Notes under the pieces: generated by a model
Told to the model about the DNA's origin: nothing
Database searches by the model: none
Seen by the model: the letters and a program-made list of their open reading frames with translations, nothing else
Made by a program: the position numbers and the translations under genes
In this document: positions 34,567-43,535 of the stretch, piece by piece
How the letters are laid out: each line of letters starts with the position of its first letter
How positions within the stretch are numbered: the first letter of the stretch is position 1
Assembly (NCBI GenBank): GCA_023388055.1
Contig: JAEWGW010000033.1
Span: forward strand, 22,460 to 86,459
Direction: 5' to 3'
DNA length: 64,000 nucleotides
Source of the DNA: Bacillota bacterium
Lineage (GTDB): Bacteria; Bacillota; Bacilli; Paenibacillales; NBRC-103111

Positions 34567-35588
34567 GAAAGAAATGGCTGCTGATCCCTGTTGGTATTAT
34601 CGTGCTTCTTGTGCTGGCCGGGGGCTATATCCTCTGGCAGAACACCTTTCATATCCAGGAGCAAGCCATTGAGATCAATACCCCCGAGGGTAAGCTCACA
34701 GGTACTCTTGCCCTGCCCAAAAGCTACCAGGGCCAGCTTGGTCTGGTTTTGTTTATTCATGGGGACGGGCCGGTTGATGCATCCCATAATGACGGCTACA
34801 AGCCGCTTTGGGAGAAGCTGGCCTCTGCCGGGTATGCTTCCTTATCCTTGAACAAAAGAGGAATTGGCGGCTCGCAGGGGAATTGGCTGGATCAGAGCAT
34901 GGAGGACAGGGCTGAGGAAGCAAGTCAGGCTATCGAGTGGGCCAGGCAGCAGCCCATGGTTGACCCCGGAAGAATTGGAGTCTGGGGAGCCAGTCAGGCA
35001 GGCTGGGTCATTCCCAAGCTGGCTGCCAAGGAAAAACTGGCCTTCAGCATCTTGGCAGGGCCGGCCATTAACTGGATTACCCAGGGAGAGTATGACACAC
35101 GCCGCCATATGGAGGCCGCCGGGGAGAGCCGCTCCGCAATCGAAGCAGCCATCGAGCAGCACCGGCGGGTTCTGCCGCTGCTGGAGCAGCAAGCCTCCTA
35201 CGAAGAATATCTGGCGGTAGAAACCTCTGCTGCGCCCATGTCCCGGGAGCGTTGGGGCTTTGTTCTGAGGAATGTAATGGCTGACGCCACCGCCGATTTG
35301 CGCAGCTTCCGATCTCCGGTGCTGCTTCTCCTGGGTGAGGAGGACCTGAATGTGGACTGGCAAGAGACGGAGCAGGTATACAGAAGGGAAATTAGCTCTG
35401 AGCTGCTGAAGGTCAGAACCTTCCCTAATACCGAACATTCCATGCTGCTTACCCGAACGGCAGACTCTCCCTTTCGGGCTGTATTCATCAGCCTGTTTGC
35501 GCCGCGCAGCATCACCCATCCCGACTATACCAGCGAGATCATCCGTTTTTTGCAGAGCATATCCCCTGGCTCCATTATGCCTATGTAA
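34563..35588 (+). CDS. Alpha/beta hydrolase, membrane-anchored
   Basis: 341 residues from TTG 34563, which overlaps the GNAT stop and sits behind GGGAGG; an ATG at 34524 lacks a good ribosome site. One N-terminal membrane span (WLLIPVGIIVLLVLAGGYIL) places the catalytic domain outside. The fold is marked by VLFIHGDGP, the nucleophile elbow GVWGASQAGW (Ser), GEEDLNVDW (acid) and FPNTEHSMLL (His). It resembles the YcjY/dienelactone-hydrolase-like esterase group. Its 3' end overlaps the convergent ABC permease gene by 8 bp. Confidence 0.85.
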   Translation: MRKKWLLIPVGIIVLLVLAGGYILWQNTFHIQEQAIEINTPEGKLTGTLALPKSYQGQLGLVLFIHGDGPVDASHNDGYKPLWEKLASAGYASLSLNKRGIGGSQGNWLDQSMEDRAEEASQAIEWARQQPMVDPGRIGVWGASQAGWVIPKLAAKEKLAFSILAGPAINWITQGEYDTRRHMEAAGESRSAIEAAIEQHRRVLPLLEQQASYEEYLAVETSAAPMSRERWGFVLRNVMADATADLRSFRSPVLLLLGEEDLNVDWQETEQVYRREISSELLKVRTFPNTEHSMLLTRTADSPFRAVFISLFAPRSITHPDYTSEIIRFLQSISPGSIMPM

Positions 35589-36798
35589 TCTGATGGTTGC
35601 GGAAGGAACGGTACGCCAGCGGTGCCAGGAGGGCACTGACGGCTGCTCCGAACAAGGGCAGGAACATATAGGGGCGCAGGACCAGGCCGAGAAACTCATA
35701 TTGGATCAGGGAGGTGATATTTTGGAAAACCAGCATGTTTGTAGGCAGCAGATGGGCCAGATTGTACAGCAGGATATTGGCTTCGGTGACATTGGTGAAC
35801 ATCGGCACCAGCAGCAGCAAGCCGGTGAGGATAATCACTGCGAATGGACTCCTGAACCGGGCTGAGAGCAGCATGGTAACGGCAGCGGTCAACAGGCAAG
35901 CGCAGAGGACGCTGGCAGCCAGGAGCAGAGCTGTTTGTCCCAGGGTGAGCGGGTAAGAGCACATGGGCATATATAGCTGCAAAGGAGCATTTCCTCCGTC
36001 AAAGCCGAAGGTCAGCATACATTGCAGATAGGAGATCAGGGTGAAGGCTATAGCCAGGCCGCTTGCCGCAGTGAAGCCTGTAAACAGCTTGGCTCCAATA
36101 AGCCGGCCTTTCCCATGTTTGGCGGTCAGGATCAGCTGGTCGGCTCTGCAGGCATATTCGCCGGAGAATAGCGGCGCCGTGCATATAGCTGTGAAGAAGG
36201 CTGCAATCAGACCGGTGATGTACATCATGGTGAAGAAACGGGTATAACCGTCGATATAGGAATAGATGAAGGGGGTTTGTACCTGGTTGTCCAGGGCCAG
36301 CACCTCTTTTTTGGCATTGTCGCTCATCCGGGAATGCTCGATTACCTGTGCCAGTCTTTCTCCGCGGATGGTGTAGAAATTCCCGGCCTGCGCCTCGGTC
36401 AGCTTCTGGAAATCCTCCATAGTAAAGCGACGGGACTCGGTATTGTAAATGGTGCGGGTAAGCGAGTAGATTTCGCTGTAGGGACGCGCGAAGGTCTGGT
36501 ATGCTTCAGTATTCTGATACTGGGCGCTCCCGGGAATTTGCGCATAAGCTTGGGAGGCGGAGAGGATCAGCTCCGTATCGACAGGGCGTCCTGCCAAGGA
36601 GCGGGCATAGGTCCGGTCCTTGATCATGGCGTCATAATTGGATTCAAACACTTCCCCGTTCATAACATGATTCCCGATCAGGATGCCCCAGCCGTTAATA
36701 AGGGATAAAAGGAAGGCCACGATAAGGCCGAGGATGATGCTTTTTTTGCGGAGCATTTTCCTGAATTCAAAGCCGGCTAACCGCCAAAAGGGATTCAT
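35581..36798 (-). CDS. ABC transporter permease (ABC-2 type, unknown substrate)
   Basis: 405 residues. The N-terminus is FRKMLRKKSIILGLIVAFLL, then a long extracytoplasmic loop (about residues 45-190), then five or more hydrophobic segments including MYITGLIAAFFTAICTAPLF. This layout is that of ABC-2 type exporters that accompany a single ATPase. The ATG overlaps the ATPase stop by 4 bp. It is the last gene of a four-gene operon headed by an ECF sigma factor. Likely roles are peptide or antibiotic export, or envelope stress (inference). Confidence 0.82.
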   Translation of the reverse strand: MNPFWRLAGFEFRKMLRKKSIILGLIVAFLLSLINGWGILIGNHVMNGEVFESNYDAMIKDRTYARSLAGRPVDTELILSASQAYAQIPGSAQYQNTEAYQTFARPYSEIYSLTRTIYNTESRRFTMEDFQKLTEAQAGNFYTIRGERLAQVIEHSRMSDNAKKEVLALDNQVQTPFIYSYIDGYTRFFTMMYITGLIAAFFTAICTAPLFSGEYACRADQLILTAKHGKGRLIGAKLFTGFTAASGLAIAFTLISYLQCMLTFGFDGGNAPLQLYMPMCSYPLTLGQTALLLAASVLCACLLTAAVTMLLSARFRSPFAVIILTGLLLLVPMFTNVTEANILLYNLAHLLPTNMLVFQNITSLIQYEFLGLVLRPYMFLPLFGAAVSALLAPLAYRSFRNHQIT

Positions 36799-37661
36799 TT
36801 TGCCGTCACCTCACTGAAATAATAAAGATACAGATCCTCCAGCCCCGCCTGAACGGGCACGGCTGAACTCCAGGGTTTATCTTCACAGACCAGACGTAGG
36901 AGAATGCCGCCGGTTTCCTGGCGCAGATTAATAACCGGATATTTGGCGCATAGCGCATCCGCTTCCTCCGGGGTGACGATGCATTCCCACACCTTACCCT
37001 GTATGGGCTCTACGATTTCGGCCAATCCGCCCTGATGGATGATCTGCCCGCTTTTCATAAGAAGAATGGTATCCGCAATATGCTCCACATCGGAAACAAT
37101 ATGGGTGGACAGCAGCACAATCCGGTCCTTTCCCAGCCGGGAAATCAGATTGCGGAAGCGCACCCGCTCCTTGGGGTCAAGACCGGCCGTAGGCTCGTCG
37201 AGCACCAGAATGCGCGGATCGTTTAACAATGCCTGGGCAATGCCCAACCGCTGCTTCATCCCGCCGGAAAAGGTTCTGATTTTCTTTTTGGCCTCCTGCT
37301 CCAGGGTTACCAGCTCCAGCAGCTCCCGCGCTTTTTCCCTGGCGCGTGTTTTCGGCAGGCCCTTCAGGGTTGCGATGTAGAGCAGGAAATCCAAGGCGGA
37401 GAATTCCGGGTAATACCCGAAGTCCTGGGGCAGATACCCCAGCGCATCGCGGTAATCCTCATGGCTGACATCGGTTCCGCCATAGGTGATGGTGCCCGAG
37501 GTGGGGGACAGGACGCCGCACATCATGCGCATTAAAGTCGTTTTGCCTGCACCGTTCGCGCCCAAGAGGCCGTACACGCCGGGCCGGAGTACAAGGGAAA
37601 TGCGGTCGTTGGCGATTTTGCTGCCATAGTGTCTGGTTATTCGGTCTAGTATGAGCTCCAT
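36795..37661 (-). CDS. ABC transporter ATP-binding protein
   Basis: 288 residues. Walker A is GANGAGKTTLMRMM, the signature is FSGGMKQRLGIAQALL, and Walker B is ILVLDEPTAGLDP. A ~70-residue C-terminal extension is typical of the antibiotic-export (CcmA-like) group. It overlaps the downstream permease by 4 bp and the upstream membrane protein by 16 bp, so the transporter is made as a unit. Confidence 0.93.
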   Translation of the reverse strand: MELILDRITRHYGSKIANDRISLVLRPGVYGLLGANGAGKTTLMRMMCGVLSPTSGTITYGGTDVSHEDYRDALGYLPQDFGYYPEFSALDFLLYIATLKGLPKTRAREKARELLELVTLEQEAKKKIRTFSGGMKQRLGIAQALLNDPRILVLDEPTAGLDPKERVRFRNLISRLGKDRIVLLSTHIVSDVEHIADTILLMKSGQIIHQGGLAEIVEPIQGKVWECIVTPEEADALCAKYPVINLRQETGGILLRLVCEDKPWSSAVPVQAGLEDLYLYYFSEVTAK

Positions 37662-38386
37662 GTTCTCTCCTCCGTTTGTTTAATCACATGCGTAAGCTGG
37701 CGGGTGACCACAAGGATGCTGGCGGCAAACAGTCCAACCCAGTAAATCAAGCTGGTCTGTGCATAAAAAAGCTGCACCGTATTGCTGAAGACGGCGTCCG
37801 CCAGACTGATGATGCAGGCGGCTGCCGCACAGGCCAGAAGGCTTTCGCGGCCATGCCACCGGTTTAATATCCAGAAGCAAATCCCGCAGGTCATGAGATA
37901 GGGCACCAGCAGATACAGAGCCGTTCGCAGCAATCCAATGGGCGTCACCTGACTCACAAAGGCAAGAACCAGTGCCAATAAGACAAAGTTGGCAGTGCCC
38001 AGGATCGCCGCCCGGGCCAGGGTAATCTGCGGCAGGCTGAAGCGGCAGCCCATCTCCAGCTCCGCCATCCGGTGAAAGGCCGAGCGGAACAGCTCCGTGG
38101 TGGTGAAAAGTGCCATCAGCGGCAGAATGGCGGAGATGATCCACAGGGCATCCGCTTCCGTCCGCCAGTAGCTGGCGGCAGGAGTGGATAAGCTGACAAA
38201 CCAGCCCAACAGGACGGTTATCGAGGCAAACACCCATACCCGCTTGCGGATATAACCCAGCTGGCTGAAGAAAAATTCCCGGAAGGTGATTTTCGGGTAA
38301 CGGAGAGTCTGCAGGAACCACTCCTTGTCGCTGGGCGCCGGAGGCTCAAAAGCATCCCGCAGCGCCTTTTTCCATTGTTTATTCAT
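37646..38386 (-). CDS. Six-span membrane protein in the sigma-ABC operon
   Basis: 246 residues with a ~50-residue charged cytoplasmic N-terminus (MNKQWKKALRDAFEPPAPSD) and about six hydrophobic segments. It overlaps both neighbours and occupies the position where an anti-sigma factor is normally encoded. It has no zinc-finger motif. It may be a membrane anti-sigma of unusual type or a further transporter subunit. I cannot choose from sequence. Confidence 0.7.
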   Translation of the reverse strand: MNKQWKKALRDAFEPPAPSDKEWFLQTLRYPKITFREFFFSQLGYIRKRVWVFASITVLLGWFVSLSTPAASYWRTEADALWIISAILPLMALFTTTELFRSAFHRMAELEMGCRFSLPQITLARAAILGTANFVLLALVLAFVSQVTPIGLLRTALYLLVPYLMTCGICFWILNRWHGRESLLACAAAACIISLADAVFSNTVQLFYAQTSLIYWVGLFAASILVVTRQLTHVIKQTEERTWSSY

Positions 38387-38840
38387 AGAAATCCTCCTCG
38401 TGGAGCAAGGTTTTCAGAGCGGCCAGGGCGGCATTGGTCCTGCGGTATACGGCAAACCGGGACAACCCCAGGACAGCCGCTGCTTCCCCGACGGACAGTC
38501 CGTTTGCATACCGTAGAAACATCAGCTCCTGCTCCTGCTCCGGCAGCGTATCCAAGGCCTGGCGCACCGTAATTTTCAGATCAAGCTGCTCCATGGCCCG
38601 GGTATCCGGCAGCTCTTCCGTCAATGGCTCCGGCTTCTTGCGCCGGAAGGCATCCACGCAGGTATTCCGCGCGATGGTATACAGATAGGCCATTTGTTTG
38701 CCGCGTTCCAGATATGCGTTGTGGGCGAAATATTTGAGAAAGGTGTCCTGGGTCAGATCCTCCGCCATAGCGGCGTTGCCGACCTTGTAATAGCAATAGC
38801 GATAGATGTTGTCGTACTGTTCCTTGATGTCGGCCGGCAC
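38379..38840 (-). CDS. ECF RNA polymerase sigma factor
   Basis: 153 residues if it starts at GTG 38840, which lies behind AAAGGGGGG. ATG codons at 38861 and 38933 are alternatives with weaker ribosome sites. Region 2 is AAMAEDLTQDTFLKYFAHN and QMAYLYTIARNTCVDAFRRK. Region 4 is LDTLPEQEQELMFLRYANGL and SVGEAAAVLGLSRFAVYRRT. It overlaps the next gene by 8 bp and heads the four-gene operon ending at 35581. Confidence 0.88.
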   Translation of the reverse strand: MPADIKEQYDNIYRYCYYKVGNAAMAEDLTQDTFLKYFAHNAYLERGKQMAYLYTIARNTCVDAFRRKKPEPLTEELPDTRAMEQLDLKITVRQALDTLPEQEQELMFLRYANGLSVGEAAAVLGLSRFAVYRRTNAALAALKTLLHEEDFYE

Positions 38841-38987
38841 CGGATACCCCCCTTTCATCATGTTTAACGGTTGGGGACGGCTGGATGTGCGGTGAAATAA
38901 AAAGAATTTGATGATAAAATGGCTGTAGTTCATTGGCTCTAGTTCATTGGATGTAATTTATCATAATGCAGGGAAGGTTTCATTCAC

Positions 38988-39314
38988 ATGCCCAAAACCC
39001 AAATTGCCAAGGAAAAAGAGATTGTGGAGAAGATGATCGCTATCTACTGCCGGGGAAGCGGGCATGGCAAGGGCCAGCTTTGCCCCGAATGTGCGGCACT
39101 TATGGAATATGCGGAGAAACGGCTGGATCATTGCCGGTTCGGTTCGGAGAAGCCGTTCTGCAAGCATTGCCCTATTCATTGCTACAACAAGGAAATGCGG
39201 GCACAGATCAGGACGGTTATGCGTTATTCCGGCCCCCGTATTATGCTGTATCATCCGGTTGCGGCAGCGGAGCATCTGGTTTCCACCATCCGGCAGCGGA
39301 TCGCCAGAAAGTAG
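38988..39314 (+). CDS. Small Cys-rich protein, nitrous-oxide-stimulated promoter family
   Basis: 108 residues with cysteines in LCPECAALM and FCKHCPIHCYNKEMR, preceded by EKMIAIYCRG. This matches the conserved family named for nitrous-oxide-stimulated promoters (PF11756-type), whose biochemical role is unknown. The Cys pattern suggests a metal or iron-sulfur site. A GGGAAGG ribosome site precedes the ATG. It is divergent from the ECF sigma gene and 135 bp upstream of radC. Confidence 0.8.
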   Translation: MPKTQIAKEKEIVEKMIAIYCRGSGHGKGQLCPECAALMEYAEKRLDHCRFGSEKPFCKHCPIHCYNKEMRAQIRTVMRYSGPRIMLYHPVAAAEHLVSTIRQRIARK

Positions 39315-39449
39315 GGATGGAAAAGGCTCCCTTCTTTTTTGGAAGACGCGGTTTTTGCTGCCAAAACGTGCTATAATGAATTCTGCATGTGCTTGTCATG
39401 CGGCATCGGGAAGAACCCGTGTCCCTATTATCATTAGAGGAGTGGGACA

Positions 39450-40139
39450 ATGGGTTCTTTAGATATGATTCTGCGGGATACGCCTGCAGGTGAACGGCCC
39501 CGGGAGCGGATGCTTCATTATGGGGTGCAGGCATTAAGCAGTGCGGAGCTGCTGGCGATTCTGCTGCGTACGGGTACAGTGGCGGAGTCGGTGGTCCGGC
39601 TGGCCGAACGGGTGCTCCGGGAGGCGGGAAGCCTGAAGGGCTTGAACGAAATGCGCATCGAGCAGCTGACGGCTATTAAGGGCGTTGGTCCCGCCAAAGC
39701 CATGCAGATACAAGCGGGAGTGGAGCTGGGCAGAAGATTGTCCCGCTCGGCGCCGGAGGAACGGTATACCATCCGCAACCCGGGTGATGCGGCGGAGCTT
39801 CTGATGGAGGATTTGCGGTACTTGGACAAGGAGCATTTTGTGTGCCTGTTTCTGAATACGAAGAATCATGTGATCGGGCGCGAGACCATTTCCATGGGCA
39901 GCCTTAATGCGACGGTGGTGCATCCCCGGGAGGTATTCCGGTCGGCCATCCAGCGGAGCAGCGCTTCCATTCTATGTTCGCATAATCATCCCAGCGGAGA
40001 TCCTACCCCCAGCCAAGAGGATATTGAGCTGACTCAGCGGCTGATGGAGGCCGGGGAGATTATCGGCATCGATGTGCTGGATCATGTGGTGATCGGCGAC
40101 GGCACCTTTCTTAGTATGAAGGAACGGGGTTTGATGTGA
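39450..40139 (+). CDS. radC: RadC/JAB domain protein
   Basis: 229 residues. The N-terminal helix-hairpin-helix region contains EQLTAIKGVGPAKAMQIQAG. The C-terminal JAMM metallo-domain has SHNHPSGDPTPSQED with His178, His180 and Asp191. The family name reflects an old link to DNA repair; the actual function is uncertain. Its position just before mreB matches Bacillus. It starts behind TTAGAGGAG. Confidence 0.95.
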   Translation: MGSLDMILRDTPAGERPRERMLHYGVQALSSAELLAILLRTGTVAESVVRLAERVLREAGSLKGLNEMRIEQLTAIKGVGPAKAMQIQAGVELGRRLSRSAPEERYTIRNPGDAAELLMEDLRYLDKEHFVCLFLNTKNHVIGRETISMGSLNATVVHPREVFRSAIQRSSASILCSHNHPSGDPTPSQEDIELTQRLMEAGEIIGIDVLDHVVIGDGTFLSMKERGLM

Positions 40140-40228
40140 GCGCAGCTTAGCCGTTGGATGGTTGCTCGGCGGTAGAAGCAGGGGCAAGCAGCGGTTGCTC
40201 GGTGGTGCAGGGTGGGCCACGATGGGGC

Positions 40229-40411
40229 TAACGGAACTAAATGACGCTTAGAGGCGGTATTTTGATGGTTTGGAGATGTAACGGAACTGAGCGACCGTTA
40301 GCGCAGGATATACATGTGCAAAGGTGGCCAAAAGCCCTGTAAGAGCTCCTGAGTTCCGTTAGCGCCGGAGAAAGCTGGTTTTTAGCCTCTAAGAGCCGCT
40401 AAGTTCCGTTA
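40229..40411. repeat. Four-arm intergenic repeat, copy C
   Basis: Arms at 40229 (TAACGGAACTAAATGACGC), 40279 (TAACGGAACTGAGCGACCG), 40339 (inverted, CCTGAGTTCCGTTAG) and 40388 (inverted, CGCTAAGTTCCGTTA). Offsets are 50, 60 and 49 bp. The arms match copies A and B, but the sequence between arms has diverged. Confidence 0.88.
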
Positions 40412-40483
40412 CAGGGACCGGCATACAAGTCTGCTTATAGAGACGAGCATTCATCGCTTGTAAGACGAACCCTCATCGCTGAA

Positions 40484-40534
40484 TTGCATCGGTCGTTGAC
40501 TTTTTTATATAATAAAATTTGAATATCAAATTTT
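40484..40534 (+). promoter_or_regulatory. Promoter of the mre-min operon with downstream palindrome
   Basis: TTGCAT (40484-40489), an 18-bp spacer and TATAAT (40508-40513) form a good promoter. It is followed at once by the palindrome AAAATTTGA/TCAAATTTT (40514-40534), a possible operator at the start point. Confidence 0.6.
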
Positions 40535-40834
40535 CCTGAACCGGAGGCGGCTGGAAGTGTGGAAGCCGGCGCTTGCGGAGAGCAGATATAGAAGCCGCCA
40601 GGTTGGGCGGTTGAAGTTTTTTCACCTCCGCACGGACCCTAATGGGCGGGCGGATACGAAAGGTTTCATGAAGAGACCGGACCGCTTAAACCGAAGCAGC
40701 ATATTGCCCGTCTAAAAAGGAATCAACCCAGAGGGGCAGGGGTAAGCGCAGTCCGTCTCGGGAACGCAGACGCTTGATCTGCAGAATACGGCTTGGATGA
40801 AACCGATAATGGGCCAGTGAAGGGAGAGCGTGCC
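40535..40834 (+). other. Long 5' untranslated region before mreB
   Basis: About 300 nt lie between the putative start point and the mreB ATG, GC-rich and with pairing such as GGCGGCT (40546-40552) with AGCCGCC (40593-40599). No known riboswitch or T-box pattern was recognised, and no convincing small gene. Confidence 0.4.
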
Positions 40835-41875
40835 ATGTTTGGCGGCTTTACGAAGGATTTAGGGATTGATTTGGGAACAGCGAACACCCTCGTGTATGTA
40901 AAAGGAAAAGGAATTGTCGTCCGGGAGCCCTCCGTGGTAGCCCAGCGCACCGATACCTCCAATAAAACGATTGTGGCGGTAGGCAACTCCGCCAAGATGA
41001 TGATCGGCCGTACTCCCGGCAATATCCGGGCGGTGCGCCCCATGAAGGACGGGGTTATTGCCGATTTTGAAACAACGGCTACGATGATCAAGTATTTTAT
41101 CCGCCAGGCCCAGAAGCAGCGGGTGCTGTTCCAGCGCCATCCCAACGTGATGGTGTGTGTGCCCTCCGGCATTACCGCTGTGGAAAAACGTGCCGTAGAG
41201 GATGCCACCAAACAGGCCGGCGCCCGTGAGGCGTACACCATTGAGGAGCCCTTCGCGGCAGCCATCGGAGCGGATCTTCCCGTATGGGAGCCCACCGGCA
41301 GTATGGTGGTGGACATCGGCGGCGGCACCACTGAGGTGGCCGTTATTTCGCTGGGTGGCATCGTTACCTCCCGTTCCATCCGGATTGCCGGGGACGAGAT
41401 GGATGACGCCATTATTCAGTACATTAAACGCACCTACAATCTGGCTATCGGCGAACGTACCTCCGAGCAGATGAAGCTGGAGATCGGCTCGGCGATGCCG
41501 GGGGACCACGCGGAATCCATGGAAATCCGCGGTCGGGATCTGGTCAGCGGTCTGCCAAAGACCATTGCGGTCACCTCTCTGGAGGTAGCCGACGCCCTGG
41601 CGGATACGGTGAACAGTATCGTGGAGGCCGTCAAGGTAACCCTGGAGAAATGTCCGCCCGAGCTGGCTGCGGATATTATGGACCGGGGCATTGTGCTCAC
41701 CGGAGGCGGCGGGCTTTTGCGGAATCTGGATAAGCTTCTGGCCAGGGAAACCGGCATGCCGGTGCTGGTGGCGGAGAATCCGCTGGATTGTGTCGCCATC
41801 GGAACCGGACGGGCGTTGGAGAACATCCATCTGTTCAAGTCCAGATCGGGTCCGGCTTACCGGGGAAGACGTTAA
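40835..41875 (+). CDS. mreB: Rod-shape-determining actin homologue MreB
   Basis: 346 residues from ATG 40835 behind AGGGAGAG. The actin-fold phosphate loop 1 is [18 protein letters not shown], phosphate 2 is [18 protein letters not shown], and the adenosine motif is [15 protein letters not shown]. It forms membrane-bound filaments that guide cylindrical wall synthesis. It heads the mreBCD-minCD-rodA cluster. 172 bp without a gene separate it from mreC. Confidence 0.97.
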   Translation: MFGGFTKDLGIDLGTANTLVYVKGKGIVVREPSVVAQRTDTSNKTIVAVGNSAKMMIGRTPGNIRAVRPMKDGVIADFETTATMIKYFIRQAQKQRVLFQRHPNVMVCVPSGITAVEKRAVEDATKQAGAREAYTIEEPFAAAIGADLPVWEPTGSMVVDIGGGTTEVAVISLGGIVTSRSIRIAGDEMDDAIIQYIKRTYNLAIGERTSEQMKLEIGSAMPGDHAESMEIRGRDLVSGLPKTIAVTSLEVADALADTVNSIVEAVKVTLEKCPPELAADIMDRGIVLTGGGGLLRNLDKLLARETGMPVLVAENPLDCVAIGTGRALENIHLFKSRSGPAYRGRR

Positions 41876-42047
41876 TTTGCAGCGGGAGACGGGGCGGTAC
41901 TGCCCTCGCTCGAAGTGAGCCCGTCAGTAGCAGGTTACGAAGAAAAGGTTGAATTTGATCTTACGGGGTTCCCGTCATGCTAGCGGCATCAGCTTCGAAA
42001 GCCCAAGCTCGGCCTTGCGGGGAATTTTCAGAATGAGGGTGTAACAA

Positions 42048-42938
42048 GTGTTTCGATTGCTGGGGAATAAAAAGCTGCTCACGCTGCTCCTGGCTTTGAT
42101 GGTCTTTATCGCGCTGATGGGGCTCACCTTGAGCAGACGCTCGGAAATGACCTGGCCGGAACGGGTGATTAAGGATACGGTAGCATGGACACAAGGTTGG
42201 CTCTACAAGCCCGCTCGGTATGCAGCGGGTTTCTTTCGGGATGTGGAGGATCTGAAGAACACCTACAAGGAAAACAAGCAGCTCAAAAAAACCTTGACCC
42301 ACTACGCCCAGGATACCATGCGGCTGAATATGCTGGAGGCGCAGAACAAGCATCTCCAGGAGATTCTCGGATTTACCGAACGCCAGAAGAATGCCGATAA
42401 CTATCAATACTTGGTGGCGGGGGTGGTATCTGTCAGCCCCGATCCGTACAGCAATACGGTGAATATCAACCTGGGGTCCTTGGACGGCATCAAGGAGAAT
42501 ATGGCAGTCATGTCCGTGGAAGGGCTGATCGGAAGGGTGTCCCGGGTCTCCAACTTTACCTCCAGCGTCCAGCTGCTTGTGGATATGAATGCGGAATCGG
42601 GCGGTTCGGCGGAGCGCCAGCTGGAGAAGGGGATTTCTGCAACCGTGTTGGGCAAGGAAGACAAGGTGTTCGGCACCATTGACTATTATAGCAATGAGGA
42701 GCAAGGTCTGGTCATGACCCGGATTGACCAGTGGAGTGAGAGGAACCTGGAGCCCGGTGATGTTGTGGTCACCTCGGGGCTGGGCCAGATTTTTCCCAAG
42801 GGACTGGTGATCGGGGTTGTCTCCGAAAAGCGTGTCGGGGATTACGGCATCAACTATCTGGCCACCGTCAAGCCCAAGGCGACGGACTTCCGCCATTTGC
42901 GCGAGGTGCTGGTTGTGAAAGTGCCTGAGGTAGAATGA
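42048..42938 (+). CDS. mreC: Cell-shape protein MreC
   Basis: 296 residues from GTG 42048 behind GAGGGTG. One N-terminal membrane span (LLTLLLALMVFIALMGLTL) is followed by a coiled coil (YKENKQLKKTLTHYAQDTMR, then LNMLEAQNKHL). The beta-rich domain contains VSPDPYSNTVNINLGSLDGI. It links the MreB filament to penicillin-binding proteins outside the membrane. Its stop overlaps the mreD start. Confidence 0.95.
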   Translation: MFRLLGNKKLLTLLLALMVFIALMGLTLSRRSEMTWPERVIKDTVAWTQGWLYKPARYAAGFFRDVEDLKNTYKENKQLKKTLTHYAQDTMRLNMLEAQNKHLQEILGFTERQKNADNYQYLVAGVVSVSPDPYSNTVNINLGSLDGIKENMAVMSVEGLIGRVSRVSNFTSSVQLLVDMNAESGGSAERQLEKGISATVLGKEDKVFGTIDYYSNEEQGLVMTRIDQWSERNLEPGDVVVTSGLGQIFPKGLVIGVVSEKRVGDYGINYLATVKPKATDFRHLREVLVVKVPEVE

Positions 42939-43471
42939 TGAAGATGAACCGGGGACTCCTGTTTGCGCTGGTGACGGTTTTGTTTTTATTGGAAGGAACG
43001 GTGCTCAAGTGGATCATTCCCTCCGTATGGCAGGGGAATGTGGCCGTAGCAACCCATTTTACGCTGGTCGTCATTATGTTTATCGGATTGTATTATAGCC
43101 GGCATTTGGCTCTGTTTTACGGGCTTGGCTTCGGCCTGCTCCATGATATTGTCTATTATGGCCCGACGATGATCGGCGCCTATTCCTTTTCTATGGGTGT
43201 GATCGGCTATGTGTGCGGTATGGGCTCCTCCCGGTCACGGCCCAATATTCTGTTCAGCATGTTCATCATCACCATGGGTAATTTTTTATTTGAAGGCATT
43301 CTCTACAGTCTGTACCGGTTGTTCCAAGTGACGAAGGATACGCCGCAGTGGATGTTCTTCCACATCATGCTGCCCAGCGTCCTGATTAATCTCTTGTTTG
43401 CGCTGCTCATTTATGTTCCCCTGCGCAAATGGCTGGAGGATATGGTTTCCCTGAAGCCCAAGGAGGATTAA
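42935..43471 (+). CDS. mreD: Cell-shape membrane protein MreD
   Basis: 178 residues, five or six hydrophobic segments, in the fixed position after mreC with a 4-bp overlap. GLGFGLLHDIVYYGPTMIGA is the typical conserved MreD segment. ATG 42938 is an alternative start one codon later. Confidence 0.92.
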   Translation: MMKMNRGLLFALVTVLFLLEGTVLKWIIPSVWQGNVAVATHFTLVVIMFIGLYYSRHLALFYGLGFGLLHDIVYYGPTMIGAYSFSMGVIGYVCGMGSSRSRPNILFSMFIITMGNFLFEGILYSLYRLFQVTKDTPQWMFFHIMLPSVLINLLFALLIYVPLRKWLEDMVSLKPKED

Positions 43472-43535
43472 TTTTCATCCCGCGGCAGGAAATCGGGGCG
43501 TTCGGACAGAAAGAGTATGTTCAGGAGGGAAAAGC

